Source: Physella acuta
Lineage: Eukaryota > Mollusca > Gastropoda > Physidae
NCBI RefSeq assembly: GCF_028476545.1
Contig: NW_026732995.1
Location: 507,001 to 571,000 of the forward strand
Length of the DNA stretch: 64,000 nucleotides
Direction: 5' to 3'
In this document: piece after piece, positions 14,201 to 29,200 of the stretch
Layout: each line of letters starts with the position of its first letter
Position numbering within the stretch: the stretch's first letter is position 1
Notes under the pieces: model-generated
Databases searched by the model: none
What the model was told of the DNA's origin: nothing
What the model saw: the letters and a program-made list of their open reading frames with translations, nothing else
Program-made: the position numbers and the translations under genes

Positions 14201-17200
14201 AATAACAAGAAAATACAATCATTTATAAACTCATACCTCAGAATGATCATTCGAATACGCTGGCCATGAGGTACTATGGCAACAGACAAACCAACTGATA
14301 GCTGAAGAAGAGATCTTTCTGAGAAAATTGGCCACACAATTAGGAGCCTGTATCCAGCATAACAATACAGGCCCTCATATAGAATCACAGAGATGCCTGA
14401 AAGAAACTCTGTGACCAACATGACGTGCAATTTGAGGTTCTTTAGGGGCGGGGAACTTTTGGGTCTGGGGTGGGGCATCATGCCCAATCCTTAACGTCTT
14501 AGAAAAGACATGAAACATGTTTGATGGAAATAAACAATACAAATAAACAATACAAATAAACAATACAAATAAACAATAGGACAGAGAAATCCACATAACA
14601 ATCCTAAAAAAGTTTTCGAACCAAAAGTTACTTCCTTGTATTGACGGCTATAACGCTCAATATATTATATAATCTAGCTTGATTGTTGTAAGGGGTTGGG
14701 GGAGGGGGTGGGGGAGGGGTGGAGTTCAGGGACGATCAGAAAACAATCTTACCATCAGCTATACAATAAAACCTGTACACAATGTAGATGAAAGTAGTTG
14801 AATTGATTTATGTTTTAGTTTAGAGTAGTGTGAATTGATTTATGTTTTAGTTTAGAGTAGTGTGAATTGATTTATGTTTTAGTTTAGATTAGTGTGAATT
14901 GATTTATGTTTTAGTTTAGAGTAGTGTGAATTGATTTATGTTTTAGTTTAGAGTAGTGTGAATTGATTTATGTTTTAGTTTAGAGTAGTGTGAATTGATT
15001 TATGTTTTAGTTTAGAGTAGTGTGAATTGATTTATGTTTTAGTTTAGATTAGTGTGAATTGATTTATGTTTTAGTTTAGAGTAGTGTGAATTGATTTATG
15101 TTTTAGTTTAGAGTAGTGTGAATTGATTTATGTTTTAGTTTAGAGTATTGTGAATTGATTTAAATTATGTTTTAAGAGTATTGTGAAATAATTTAAATTA
15201 TGTTGCAGTTTAAAGTATTGAGAAATGATTTGAATATTGGATTAGATTGGTGTGTAAAACAGCGGGTAACAAGTAAATTGTTAGCTGGCCACATTTGTGG
15301 TTAGAATTGTAAGGAAAGTGTCAACATTTGAATAAATGACAACATTTAATATGAGATCAGAATGTAATGAAGGGCTACACTCCACACTCCACATGATTAG
15401 AATGAAAGTTACTAGGAATAAAACTAGACTTACCAAGTTTGGGTTAGGGTCCTAAAATGTTATGTTACAGTAGGTAAGGTCGCGTACTAAGTGCCTTTAG
15501 TGAGATCCTGCAGTAAATTCTTGTGTTAAGGTCCTGTGTTAAGGTCCTGTGTTAAGGTCCTGTGTTAAGGTCCTGTGTTAAGGTCCTGTGTTAAGGTCCT
15601 GTGTTAAGGTCCTGTGTTACAGCCCTATAGTGCAGTCTTATGTTGCAGTGAAGCGGGCACTGAACACCCTTACATTACCACTTTGATGTGCCCCCCCCCC
15701 CCCATCATCCCCTTGAGTTGCGACTTGGTAACGCCCCCCCTCCCCCCCACGTGACACGTGATTGAAACAAAGTAAAAAGGTTCTCAAACAGAACTAGAAA
15801 CGTTTGACCTTGACCTCAGGATTATCCCCCAAACTTGCCGAAAGTTTACGTTTTCTAGAAACCTGGAGAGCTCATATATCAAGGTAAGCAAACACCTGCA
15901 TACCTACATCTACCCCCCCCCCCTGCGTTAAATCTTATCTGTTACCCAGTAACCTTCCAGCCCATGAGGAGAAAATTAAAAACTGGAGGACGTGAACACA
16001 TTTTAAAAACCTGATTTACGACAGTCAAATCACGTGATACGGGTAGATGCATCTGGTGAGGCTGGGATATTTGGTGACACAAGTACAGGTATTTGGTGAA
16101 TGTTGTAGTAGGTGATACAAGTAGAGGTATTTGGTGAATGTTGTAGTGGTGACACACATACAGTATTTGGTGAATGTTGTAGTGGTGACACAAGTAGAGG
16201 TATTTGGTGAATGTTGTAGTGGTGACAGAAAATTGGTGAATGTTGTAGTGGTGACAGATAATTGGTGAATGTTGTAGTAGTGACACACATGTATTTTGTG
16301 AATGTTGTAGTGGTGACACAAGTAGAGGTATTTGGTGAATGGTGTAGTGGTGACACAAGTACAGGTATTTGGTGAATGGTGTAGTGGTGACACACATGTA
16401 TTTTGTGAATGTTGTAGTAGTGACACAAGTACAGGTATTTGGTGAATGTTGTAGTGGTGACACAAGTACAGGTATTTGGTGAATGTTGTAGTGGTGACAC
16501 AAGTACATGTTTTTGGTGAATGTTGTAGTGTTGATAGATATTTGGTGAATGTTCAATAGGTGCTACACATACAGGTATTTAGTAAATCGTGTACAGTAAC
16601 AACTAATGCAACGACAGAAAAGACAAACAGTAACACAATATTCGACTCAGTTCGACAGTGAAAACATTTAGACAAGACGTGTTTTCACTGTCGAGCTAAG
16701 TCCAAAACTGTGTTACTGTTTGTCTTTTCTGTCTAATCTGTAACCAAACGGTTGTGTGCTGACGAAGACCTTGGGTCGAAACGTCCATAGTATTTGTAAC
16801 TGTCTTTAACTTGTGAGGTAACTTACACTATCTGTTGTATTACTCATTGAATGAACCTCACTGCAGCTACCATTTGTATTTACAACAATACCCGGTTTTT
16901 TAAAAGTTGAGTTACTCTATGACTCAGGTATAACAATCAACATTTTTACCACCCAGCCAAGCGTGAAATATTTGACGGCCATTTCTTTTGTTGGGTGAGG
17001 GGGGGGGGGCTTAGTCCTGAAATTTGTGTATGTGGTTATGTAAGGGTAGAACACCAAGTATGTGGGTACGTCTTGTGTTTTCTTGTGTTTGTTGCAACTG
17101 AAACATTGTTAATCTGCAGTAAACTCACACATGTACACTATGTTACAGAAAAGTCACATGTGTACACTATGTTATAGTATGTTGACATGCGTACACCAAA

Positions 17201-20200
17201 TGTTTCCCCCTCAACCATACATGAGATCATATTCCCCATTGTGTAATTGTTACATAATTGTTACACATAGATCAAATCACTGCTTGTTGGTAGAATTCAA
17301 ATCTCCGCCCACATCTACCTATTGTTAGGACTTTTAAAAATGGAAAATGTTTTCATTCCACAGCAATGACAGGCGAACACCTTCCTCCCCCTTCACATTA
17401 GGAGACACGGTCACAGGGTAGCCAACACTATCACATTATACAATCACATTAAACCATTAAACAATCACATTAGGCAATCACATTATACATTGACATTAGG
17501 AAATTACTTTAAACAATCACATTATGTAATCCCACATTTCGATAGAGAAAATTGGAGGATTAGACGGTTTATTGCACTTATATGACAACATGAACTACCA
17601 AACATTACAACATCCTCCCATGGCTACACACAAACCAAGCTCCCCACACTTATATGACGACATGAACTACCAAACATTACAACATCCTCCCATGGCTACA
17701 CACAAACCAAGCTCCCCACACTTATGTGACAACATGAACTACCAAACATTAAAACATACACGGCTACACACAAACCAAGCTCCCCACACTTATATGACAA
17801 CATGAACTACCAAACATTACAACATCCTCCCATGGCTACACACAAACCAAGCTCCTCACACTTATATGACAACATGAACTACCAAACATTACAACATCCT
17901 CCCATGGCTACACACAAACCAAGCTCCCCACACTTATATGACAACATGAACTACCAAACATTACAACATCCTCCCATGGCTACACACAAACCAAGCTCCC
18001 CACACTTATATGACAACATGAACTACCAAACATTAAAACATACACGGCTACACACAAACCAAGCTCCCCACACTTATATGACAACATGAACTACCAAACA
18101 TTAAAACATACACGGCTACACACAAACCAAGCTCCCCACACTTATATGACAACATGAACTACCAAACATTACAACATCCTCCCATGGCTACACACAAACC
18201 AAGCTCCCCACACTTATATGACAACATGAACTACCAAACATTACAACATCCTCCCATGGCTACACACAAACCAAGCTCCCCACACTTATATGACAACATG
18301 AACTACCAAACATTACAACATCCTCCCATGGCTACACACAAACCAAGCTCCCCACACTTATATGACGACATGAACTACCAAACATTACAACATACACGGC
18401 TACACACAAACCAAGCTCCCCACACTTATATGACAACATGAACTACCAAACATTACAACATCCTCCCATGGCTACACACAAACCAAGCTCCCCACACTTA
18501 TATGACAACATGAACTACCAAACATTAAAACATACACGGCTACACACAAACCAAGCTCCCCACACTTATATGACAACATGAACTACCAAACATTACAACA
18601 TCCTCCCATGGCTACACACAAACCAAGCTCCCCACACTTATATGACAACATGAACTACCAAACATTACAACATCCTCCCATGGCTACACACAAACCAAGC
18701 TCCTCACACTTATATGACAACATGAACTACCAAACATTAAAACATACACGGCTACACACAAACCAAGCTCCTCACACTTATATGACAACATGAACTACCA
18801 AACATTAAAACATACACGGCTACACACAAACCAAGCTCCTCACACTTATATGACAACATGAACTACCAAACATTAAAACATACACGGCTACACACAAACC
18901 AAGCTCCCCACACTTATATGACAACATGAACTACCAAACATTACAACATCCTCCCATGGCTACACACAAACCAAGCTCCTCACACTTATATGACAACATG
19001 AACTACCAAACATTAAAACATACACGGCTACACACAAACCAAGCTCCCCACACTTATGTGACAACATGAACTACCAAACATTAAAACATACACGGCTACA
19101 CACAAACCAAGCTCCCCACACTTATATGACAACATGAACTACCAAACATTACAACATCCTCCCATGGCTACACACAAACCAAGCTCCTCACACTTATATG
19201 ACAACATGAACTACCAAACATTAAAACATACACGGCTACACACAAACCAAGCTCCTCACACTTATATGACAACATGAACTACCAAACATTAAAACATACA
19301 CGGCTACACACAAACCAAGCTCCCCACACTTATATGACAACATGAACTACCAAACATTAAAACATACACGGCTACACACAAACCAAGCTCCCCACACTTA
19401 TGTGACAACATGAACTACCAAACATTAAAACATACACGGCTACACACAAACCAAGCTCCCCACACTTATGTGACAACATGAACTACCAAACATTAAAACA
19501 TACACGGCTACACACAAACCAAGCTCCTCACACTTATATGACAACATGAACTACCAAACATTAAAACATACACGGCTACACACAAACCAAGCTCCTCACA
19601 CTTATATGACAACATGAACTACCAAACATTAAAACATACACGGCTACACACAAACCAAGCTCCTCACACTTATATGACAACATGAACTACCAAACATTAA
19701 AACATACACGGCTACACACAAACCAAGCTCCCCACACTTATATGACGACATGAACTACCAAACATTACAACATCCTCCCATGGCTACACACAAACCAAGC
19801 TCCTCACACTTATATGACGACATGAACTACCAAACATTACAACATCCTCCCATGGCTACACACAAACCAAGCTCCTCACACTTATATGACAACATGAACT
19901 ACCAAACATTAAAACATACACGGCTACACACAAACCAAGCTCCCCACACTTATATGACAACATGAACTACCAAACATTACAACATACACGGCTACACACA
20001 AACCAAGCTCCCCACACTTATATGACAACATGAACTACCAAACATTACAACATCCTCCCATGGCTACACACAAACCAAGCTCCCCACACTTATATGACAA
20101 CATGAACTACCAAACATTACAACATCCTCCCATGGCTACACACAAACCAAGCTCCCCACACTTATATGACGACATGAACTACCAAACATTACAACATCCT

Positions 20201-23200
20201 CCCATGGCTACACACAAACCAAGCTCCTCACACTTATATGACGACATGAACTACCAAACATTACAACATCCTCCCATGGCTACACACAAACCAAGCTCCT
20301 CACACTTATATGACAACATGAACTACCAAACATTAAAACATACACGGCTACACACAAACCAAGCTCCCCACACTTATATGACAACATGAACTACCAAACA
20401 TTACAACATACACGGCTACACACAAACCAAGCTCCCCACACTTATATGACAACATGAACTACCAAACATTACAACATCCTCCCATGGCTACACACAAACC
20501 AAGCTCCCCACACTTATATGACGACATGAACTACTTACAAAGACAAGCCTCCCTCCCTCGGAGTTGAGTTTCTTAAGCTCCTCCCGTAGATCTGCAAGTT
20601 TGAGCTTAAGGTTAACAACCTGCTGGTCAGTTAAACCAAACAGTCCAGAGCTTGACCAGTCCCAGTCCGGCCAGTTGTCCTCACTCCAGTCTGTGGAACA
20701 GATCAGGTCACAAGTAGAACAGGTCACAAGTAGAACAGGTCACAAGTAGAACAGGTCAAAAGTAGAACAGGTCAAAAGTAGAACAGGTCAAAAGTAGAAC
20801 AGGTCAAAAGTAGAACAGGTCACAAGTAGAACAGGTCACAAGTAGAACAGGTCACAAGTAGAACAGGTCACAAGTAGAACAGGTCACAAGTAGAACAGGT
20901 CAAAAGTAGAACATGTCACAAGTAGAACAGGTCACAAGTAGAACAGGTCACAAGTAGAACATGTCAAAAGTAGAACAGGTCACAAGTAGAACATGTCACA
21001 AGTAGAACAGGTCACAAGTAGAACAGGTCACAAGTAGAACATGTCAAAAGTAGAACAGGTCACAAGTAGAACAGGTAACAAGTAGAACAGGTCACAAGTA
21101 AAACAGGTCACAAGTAGAACATGTCACAAGTAGAACAGGTCACAAGTAGAACAGGTCACAAGTAGAACATGTCACAAGTAGAACAGGTCACAAGTAGAAC
21201 AGGTCACAAGTAGAACAGGTCACAAGTAGAACAGGTAACAAGTAGAACAGGTCACAAGTAGAACAGGTCACAAGTAGAACAGGTCACAAGTAGAACAGGT
21301 CACAAGTAGAACAGGTCACAAGTAGAACAGATAAAAAGTAGAACAGGTCACAAGTAGAACAGATAAAAAGTAGAACAGGTCACAAGTAGAACAGATAAAA
21401 AATAGAACAGGTCACAAGTAGAACAGATCAGGTTGCAATTAGATAAAATCATTTTGCAAGTAGAACAAGCATAAGTCCTGCTTGATATGCCCGAACAATG
21501 CCTCAATTGTTGTTCCATAAGGTTTTCGTCCTTAAAGGGACATTACGCGTGTTGATTCAGTAAGACTCAATAATTTCACGTTTACCTCCCCTAAATTAAA
21601 ATCCACTATTATGATTATGTCCAAATGACGGAGAGAACCACGAACTTTGAGGCGAGAATGGCAATAGTTGATCAACATGTCAGAGGCGAGGCGGGGGCGG
21701 GGGGTGCGGAACGCATCGGGTGACACCATTTAGGGGGGTGACACCAAGACAAAAAATTGCAATATATATAGAATAAATGTGTTTTTTACAGTTCAGTGGA
21801 TGGTTAGAGTTAAAAAGTATTTTACTTACATAATGACGATCCCACAAGGAGTGGGAGGGGGTGACACCATGTCGTAAACATGCAAACTACAGAGAAAATA
21901 ATGCTACACCCGGCTGTATTAACAACCGACTATGAATAAATTTCATTAGAATTAAATGTAAACACTTTAAAGCTTTTACAGGGGGGGGGGAGTAGGCACC
22001 AACTACAACATTTACAGGGAAGAAAAAAAGGGGGGGGGTGACACCCGGCCAAGCGACGCCACTGGGTTGATCTCCAAAAATTACTGGCGATATCGAATGC
22101 ATGATCCCTAAGACTAAAGTTACCTAGGTCTGGGAGAGTAAGTGATAAAACAGTTTTATCTTTTTATTTAGTGGTATTATGCAGTGTCTCTTTCAGACAT
22201 TTTTATGGGGGAGGGGGGCACTAAAACGTTTTGTTGGGTGGGAGTGGGGGGGGGGGACGCGGCCATTAGTATAGCAATAAATTTTCTATACAAATTTTAT
22301 ATTTCGTTCGAGGGAGAAGGGTAGAAGACTTGTTTCGGAGGGGGGGGGGGGGGGGTTTGCCGAGGAGGTACCTGAAGAAAAATGGTTCAATGTCATGAAA
22401 AGTTTGTATAGTTTGTACATTTGGCTGTAATAAGATGACCGCAGGTGAGGGGGGAGGGGTGTAACTTTAGCTCAGCTCTGTTATATGTGCTGTAGATGTG
22501 TGGTGGGAGGTAGATGTGTGGTGGGGAGGTAGATGTGTGGGGGGAGGTAGATGTGTGGTGGGAGGTAGATGTGTGGTGGGAGGTAGATGTGTGGTGGGTG
22601 GTAGATGTGTGGGGGGAGGTAGATGTGTGGTGGGGAGGTAGATGTGTGGTGGGAGGTAGATGTGTGGGGGAGGTAGATGTGTGGGGGAGGTAGATGTGTG
22701 GGGGGAGGTAGATGTGTGGGGGGAGGTAGATGTGTGGGGGGAGGTAGATGTGTGGGGAAGGTAGATGTGTGGGGGGGGGGAGGTAGATATGTGGGGAAGG
22801 TAGATGTGTGGGGGGAGGTAGATGTGTGGGGGGGAGGTAGATGTGTGGGGGGAGGTAGATGTGTGGGGGATGTATATGTGTGGGGGGAGGTAGATGTGTT
22901 GGGGGAGGTAGATGTGTGGGGGAGGTAGATGTGTGGGGGGTGGTAGATGTGTGGGGGGGAGGTAGATGTGTGGTGGGGAGGTAGATGTGTGGTGGGAGGT
23001 AGATGTGTGGGGGAGGTAGATGTGTGGGGGAGGTAGATGTGTGGGGGGAGGTAGATGTGTGGGGGGAGGTAGATGTGTGGGGGGAGGTAGATGTGTGGGG
23101 AAGGTAGATGTGTGGGGGGGAGGTAGATATGTGGGGAAGGTAGATGTGTGGGGGGAGGTAGATGTGTGGGGGGGAGGTAGATGTGTGGGGGGAGGTAGAT

Positions 23201-26200
23201 GTGTGGGGGATGTATATGTGTGGGGGGAGGTAGATGTGTGGTGGGGAGGTAGATGTGTGGTGGGAGGTAGATGTGTGGGGGAGGTAGATGTGTGGGGGAG
23301 GTAGATGTGTGGGGGGAGGTAGATGTGTGGGGGAGGTAGATGTGTGGGGGAGGTAGATGTGTGGTGGGAGGTAGATGTGTGGTGGGAGGTAGATGTGTGG
23401 TGGGAGGTAGATGTGTGGTGGGAGGTAGATGTGTGGTGGGAGGTAGATGTATGGTGGGAGGTAGATGAGTGGGGAAGGTAGATGTGTGGGGGAGGTAGAT
23501 GTGTGATGGGAGGTAGATGTGTGGGGGAGGTAGATGTGTGGGGGGAGGTAGATGTGTGGGGAAGGTTGATGTGTTGGGGGAGGTAGATGTGTGGGGGAGG
23601 TAGATGTGTGGGGGAGGTAGATGTGTGGGGGAGGTAGATTTGTGGGGGGAGGTAGATGTGTGGGGGGAGGTAGATGTGTGGGGGGAGGTAGATGAGTGGG
23701 GAAGGTAGATGTGTGGGGGAGGTAGATGTGTGGTGGGAGGTAGATGTGTTGGGGGAGGTAGATGTGTGGGGGGAGGTAGATGTGTGGGGGGGAGGTAGAT
23801 GTGTGGGGGGTAGATGTGTGGGGGGAGGTAGATGTGTGGGGGGAGGTAGATGTGTGGGGGGAGGTAGATGTGTGGGGAAGGTAGATGTGTGGGGGAGGTA
23901 GATGTGTGGGGGAGGTAGATGTGTGGGGGGAGGTAGTTATGTGGGGGGGGGGAGGTAGATGTGTGGTGGGAGGTAGATGTATGGTGGGAGGTATATGTGT
24001 GGGGGGTAGATGTGTGGGGGAGGTAGTTGTGTGGGGGGGAGGTAGATGTGTGGGGGAGGTAGATGTGTGGGGGAGGTAGATGTGTGGGGGGAGGTAGATG
24101 TGTGGGGGGAGGTAGATGTGTGGGGGGAGGTAGATGTGTGGGGAAGGTAGATGTGTGGGGGGGGGGGAGGTAGATATGTGGGGAAGGTAGATGTGTGGGG
24201 GGAGGTAGATGTGTGGGGGGGAGGTAGATGTGTGGGGGGAGGTAGATGTGTGGGGGATGTATATGTGTGGGGGGAGGTAGATGTGTTGGGGGAGGTAGAT
24301 GTGTGGGGGAGGTAGATGTGTGGGGGGTGGTAGATGTGTGGGGGGGAGGTAGATGTGTGGTGGGGAGGTAGATGTGTGGTGGGAGGTAGATGTGTGGGGG
24401 AGGTAGATGTGTGGGGGAGGTAGATGTGTGGGGGGAGGTAGATGTGTGGGGGGAGGTAGATGTGTGGGGGGAGGTAGATGTGTGGGGAAGGTAGATGTGT
24501 GGGGGGGAGGTAGATATGTGGGGAAGGTAGATGTGTGGGGGGAGGTAGATGTGTGGGGGGGAGGTAGATGTGTGGGGGGAGGTAGATGTGTGGGGGATGT
24601 ATATGTGTGGGGGGAGGTAGATGTGTGGTGGGGAGGTAGATGTGTGGTGGGAGGTAGATGTGTGGGGGAGGTAGATGTGTGGGGGAGGTAGATGTGTGGG
24701 GGGAGGTAGATGTGTGGGGGAGGTAGATGTGTGGGGGAGGTAGATGTGTGGTGGGAGGTAGATGTGTGGTGGGATGTATATGTGTGGGGGGAGGTAGATG
24801 TGTGGTGGGGAGGTAGATGTGTGGTGGGAGGTAGATGTGTGGGGGAGGTAGATGTGTGGTGGGAGGTAGATGTGTGGTGGGAGGTAGATGTATGGTGGGA
24901 GGTAGATGAGTGGGGAAGGTAGATGTGTGGGGGAGGTAGATGTGTGATGGGAGGTAGATGTGTGGGGGAGGTAGATGTGTGGGGGGAGGTAGATGTGTGG
25001 GGAAGGTTGATGTGTTGGGGGAGGTAGATGTGTGGGGGAGGTAGATGTGTGGGGGAGGTAGATGTGTGGGGGAGGTAGATTTGTGGGGGGAGGTAGATGT
25101 GTGGGGGGAGGTAGATGTGTGGGGGGAGGTAGATGAGTGGGGAAGGTAGATGTGTGGGGGAGGTAGATGTGTGGTGGGAGGTAGATGTGTTGGGGGAGGT
25201 AGATGTGTGGGGGGAGGTAGATGTGTGGGGGGGGGAGGTAGATGTGTGGGGGGTAGATGTGTGGGGGGAGGTAGATGTGTGGGGGGAGGTAGATGTGTGG
25301 GGGGAGGTAGATGTGTGGGGGAGGTAGATGTGTGGGGGGAGGTAGTTATGTGGGGGGGGGAGGTAGATGTGTGGTGGGAGGTAGATGGGTGGGGAAGGTA
25401 GATGTGTGGGGGGAGGTAGATGTGTGGGGGGAGGTAGATGTGTGGTGGGAGGTAGAGGTGTGGTGGGAGGTAGATGTGTGGTGGGAGGTAGATGTGTGGT
25501 GGGAGGTAGATGTGTGGGGAAGGTAGATGTGTGGGGGGAGGTAGATGTGTGGGTTAGGTAGATGTGTGGGGGAGGTAGATGTGTGGAGGAGGTAGATGTG
25601 TGGGGGGAGGTAGATGTGTGGGGGAGGTAGTTGTGTGGGGTAGGTAGATGTGTGGGGGGAGGTAGATGTGTGGGGTAGGTAGATGTGTGGGGGAGGTAGA
25701 TGTGTGGGGAAGGTAGATGTGTGGGGGGAGGTAGATGTGTGGTGGGAGGTAGATGTGTGGGGAAGGTAGATGTGTTGGGGGAGGTAGATGTGTGGGGGAG
25801 GTAGATGTGTGGGGGGAGGTAGATGTGTGGGGAAGGTAGATGTGTGGGGGGAGGTAGATGTGTGGGGGAGGTAGATGTGTGGGGGAGGTAGATGTGTGGG
25901 GGGAGGTAGATGTGTGGGGGGAGGTAGTGTGTGGGGAGGTAGATGAGTGGGGGAGGTAGACTCAGCTCTGAACTTGTAACAAGTTGTGTTGGCAATAAAG
26001 AAAGCAACTCGCCACAAATTTAGCCAGTGAAAAATTTACCATGAACTTCCTTGAATATCTCGTCCTCGCCAAAGTCGCCACCGTCCATCCAATGTTCGCC
26101 AGGCGCCCAGGTCTCCATGAACTCCTCGCCAAACTCCTTCAGATCGGCGACAACAGCAGCCAGCTGATCGTCTGCAACTCTGTGGTTGTTTCCCTTGTCA

Positions 26201-29200
26201 AAGATGGCAGCGCCCGGTGGCAGGTTGTCAGGAGTTATCCCGAGGTCAAAGGGCGAGAACTCGAATGGAATAAAAGTATCGATTTTATCGAGGTCTTTGA
26301 TGGTTGAGCCTTGTCGCTTCTCTGTAACATAAATACATGCATACATTACATGTGTGTAAATTATACGTGCCTACATTACATGTGTGTAAATTATACGTGC
26401 ATAGCCAACAATGCTGATGTTTACAAAAGATATGGGTACGCTTCAAACAGATTGTTGAATATATTCTAATGTAAAACCAAAATCCGATGAAAACAAGAGT
26501 TACCTCGCCTCTGCTCGTACAACTGATGAAAGGGGTCGGGGTCTTTGGTAGCGGGTGTGTGGGTCAGCATCAACCTCTGTAGACAGGTGGTAGTGGGTTC
26601 AAATATGCACTGATACAGGTAACTCAGGTGATGCTAACTTACGTTTAAACTATCCATTTCTTAATTGATTAGTTCTAAAGTAACCAATGCCAAGTTAACC
26701 AATGCTTAAGTAACCAATTCTAAATTACTTCTATTCTAAAGCAACCAAACTGAGGTAACCCCTTACTTTATTTAAGATATCAGTTTCTCTCTTTATAACA
26801 GATATGTCGCTGTTTAATTTCTGTTCTCCTAGAATGACCTTGACCGTTTCCTGTCTGACCTTCTCGTGCTCCTTCTTCAACCTACAACAAACATCCAACA
26901 TATCAGATGTAAAACATACAATATATGACATGTACAACATCCAACATATCAGATGTACATTATCCAACATATCAGATGTTCAACATACAACATATCAGAT
27001 GTTCAACATACAACATATCAGATGTTCAACATACAACATATCAGATGTACAACATACAACATATCAGATGTACAACATACAACATATCAGATGTACAACA
27101 TCCAACATATCAGATGTACATTATCCAACATATCAGATGTACATTATTCAACATATCAGATGTACAACATAGAACACAAAAATATATTACACCTAGATCA
27201 TCCAACACATCCAAGTGTAGTGAGATTCAAAACATTCATATAGCGCCAGTATCATGTTATAGCGCTAGTATCATTGTCTAAAGAAATCCACATCAAAAGC
27301 TATAAATACCTGAGAACTATTTCTTCCTGTTTTGTGACGTCAGAACTTTCTTTACTCAGGACAGGAGCTATGTGAGTCTCGGACTCCAAGTTTTTACCAA
27401 ACTTCGTCAGTAGGCTTAGCTAGGTGGGGCGGGTGGGTGGATTGAGTTAGTACATTACTAAACGATTGAAGAATTCGTTAAGTTAATAATTTAAAAATTA
27501 ATTAGCCCTTAATTAGTTAGCGTAAGAAGAAAAAAACCCGATACAACACGTCCGAAAAATGACACGAAAACCCCCTCTCTTGTACAAAACACACACACAC
27601 ACACACTCAGACAAACTTACCAACTCCTGTAGAGCCTCAACCTTCTGTGTTGCTATTTTTAGCCTCTTGGCCTCCCTCTCTGATTGTAACTTCCGCCTCT
27701 CCTGCAAAAAATGACGTCATCGATACAAACAGATCGAATGTAATCACAGATCAATCAGTTCGTGTAGCAGTAAAAAAAAAATCATACCTTGCCGGACATT
27801 AACTTCTGCTTGTGTTTCTCATAATCTGCTAATCTGTGAGGGGAGAGAGAGAGAGACGCTTAGATTTTTAACTGCTCAAACTGTATTGTAGCAGATTAAA
27901 TGGAACTAAACGTGTGTTCTAGTGTCAAGCAGTTAAAAATCTGAGAGTTGTTGATTTGTGTTAGGACAGCCTGTCGTGTTGCATTATCTGAAGACATCTG
28001 ACAGGTTGAAGGATTGTGGAAATCGTGGTTGTATATATAGGGCAACTGTTGTATATGGCAAGTTTTGCGGATTGTTTCATTGTTGTATATGGCAAGTTCA
28101 ACGAATTATATAACAACCGTATATTGCCAAGATCAGCGGATTGTGTAATTGTTGTATATGACTAGATCAGCAGATCGAGTAACTGTCTGATATGACAAAT
28201 TCAACGGATTGTGTTACTCTCTGTATATGACTAGTTCAGCGGAATGTGTAACTCTCTGTATATGTCTAGTTCAGCGGATTGTTTAACTGTATATGAAAAG
28301 TTCAGAGGATTGTGTAACTGTATATGAAAAGTTCAGCGGATTGTGTAACTGTATATGACAAGTTCAGCGGATTGTGTACCTGTATATGACAAGTTCAGCG
28401 GATTGTGTAACTGTATGTGACCAGTTCAGCGGATTGTGTAACTGTATATGACAAGTTCAGCGGATTGTGTAACTGTATGTGACCAGTTCAGCGGATTGTG
28501 TAACTGTATATGACCAGCTCAACGGATTGTGTAACTCTATATGACCAGTTCAGCGGATTGTGTAACTCTATATGACAAGTTCAGCGGATTGTGTAACTGT
28601 ATATGACCAGTTCAGCGGAATGTGTAACTTATATGACCAGTTCAGCGGATTGTGTAACTCTATATGACAAGTTCAGCGGATTTTGTAACTGTATATGACC
28701 AGTTCAGCGGATTGTGTAACTCTATATGACCAGTTCAGCGGATTGTGTAACTCTATATGACAAGTTCAGCGGATTGTGTAACTGTATATGACCAGTTCAG
28801 CGGATTGTGTAACTGTATATGACAAGTTCAGCGGATTGTGTAACTGTATGTGACCAGTTCAGCGGATTGTGTAACTGTATATGACAAGTTCAGCGGATTG
28901 TGTAACTGTATATGACCGGTTCAGCGGATTGTGTAACTGTATATGACAAGTTCAGCGGATTTTGTAACTGTATATGACCAGTTCAGCGGATTGTGTAACT
29001 CTATATGACCAGTTCAGCGGATTGTGTAACTCTATATGACAAGTTCAGCGGATTGTGTAACTGTATATGACCAGCTCAACGGATTGTGTAACTGTATATG
29101 ACCAGTTCAGCGGATTGTGTAACTGTATATGACCAGTTCAGCGGATTGTGTAACTGTATATGACTAGTTCAGCGGATTGTGTAACTGTATATGACCAGTT

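Noticed and set aside
22393-26007. 1204-codon minus frame rich in Pro, Thr, Ser, His
   Set aside because: Follows the G-rich array exactly from end to end and is in an EH-gene intron; only repeat periodicity.
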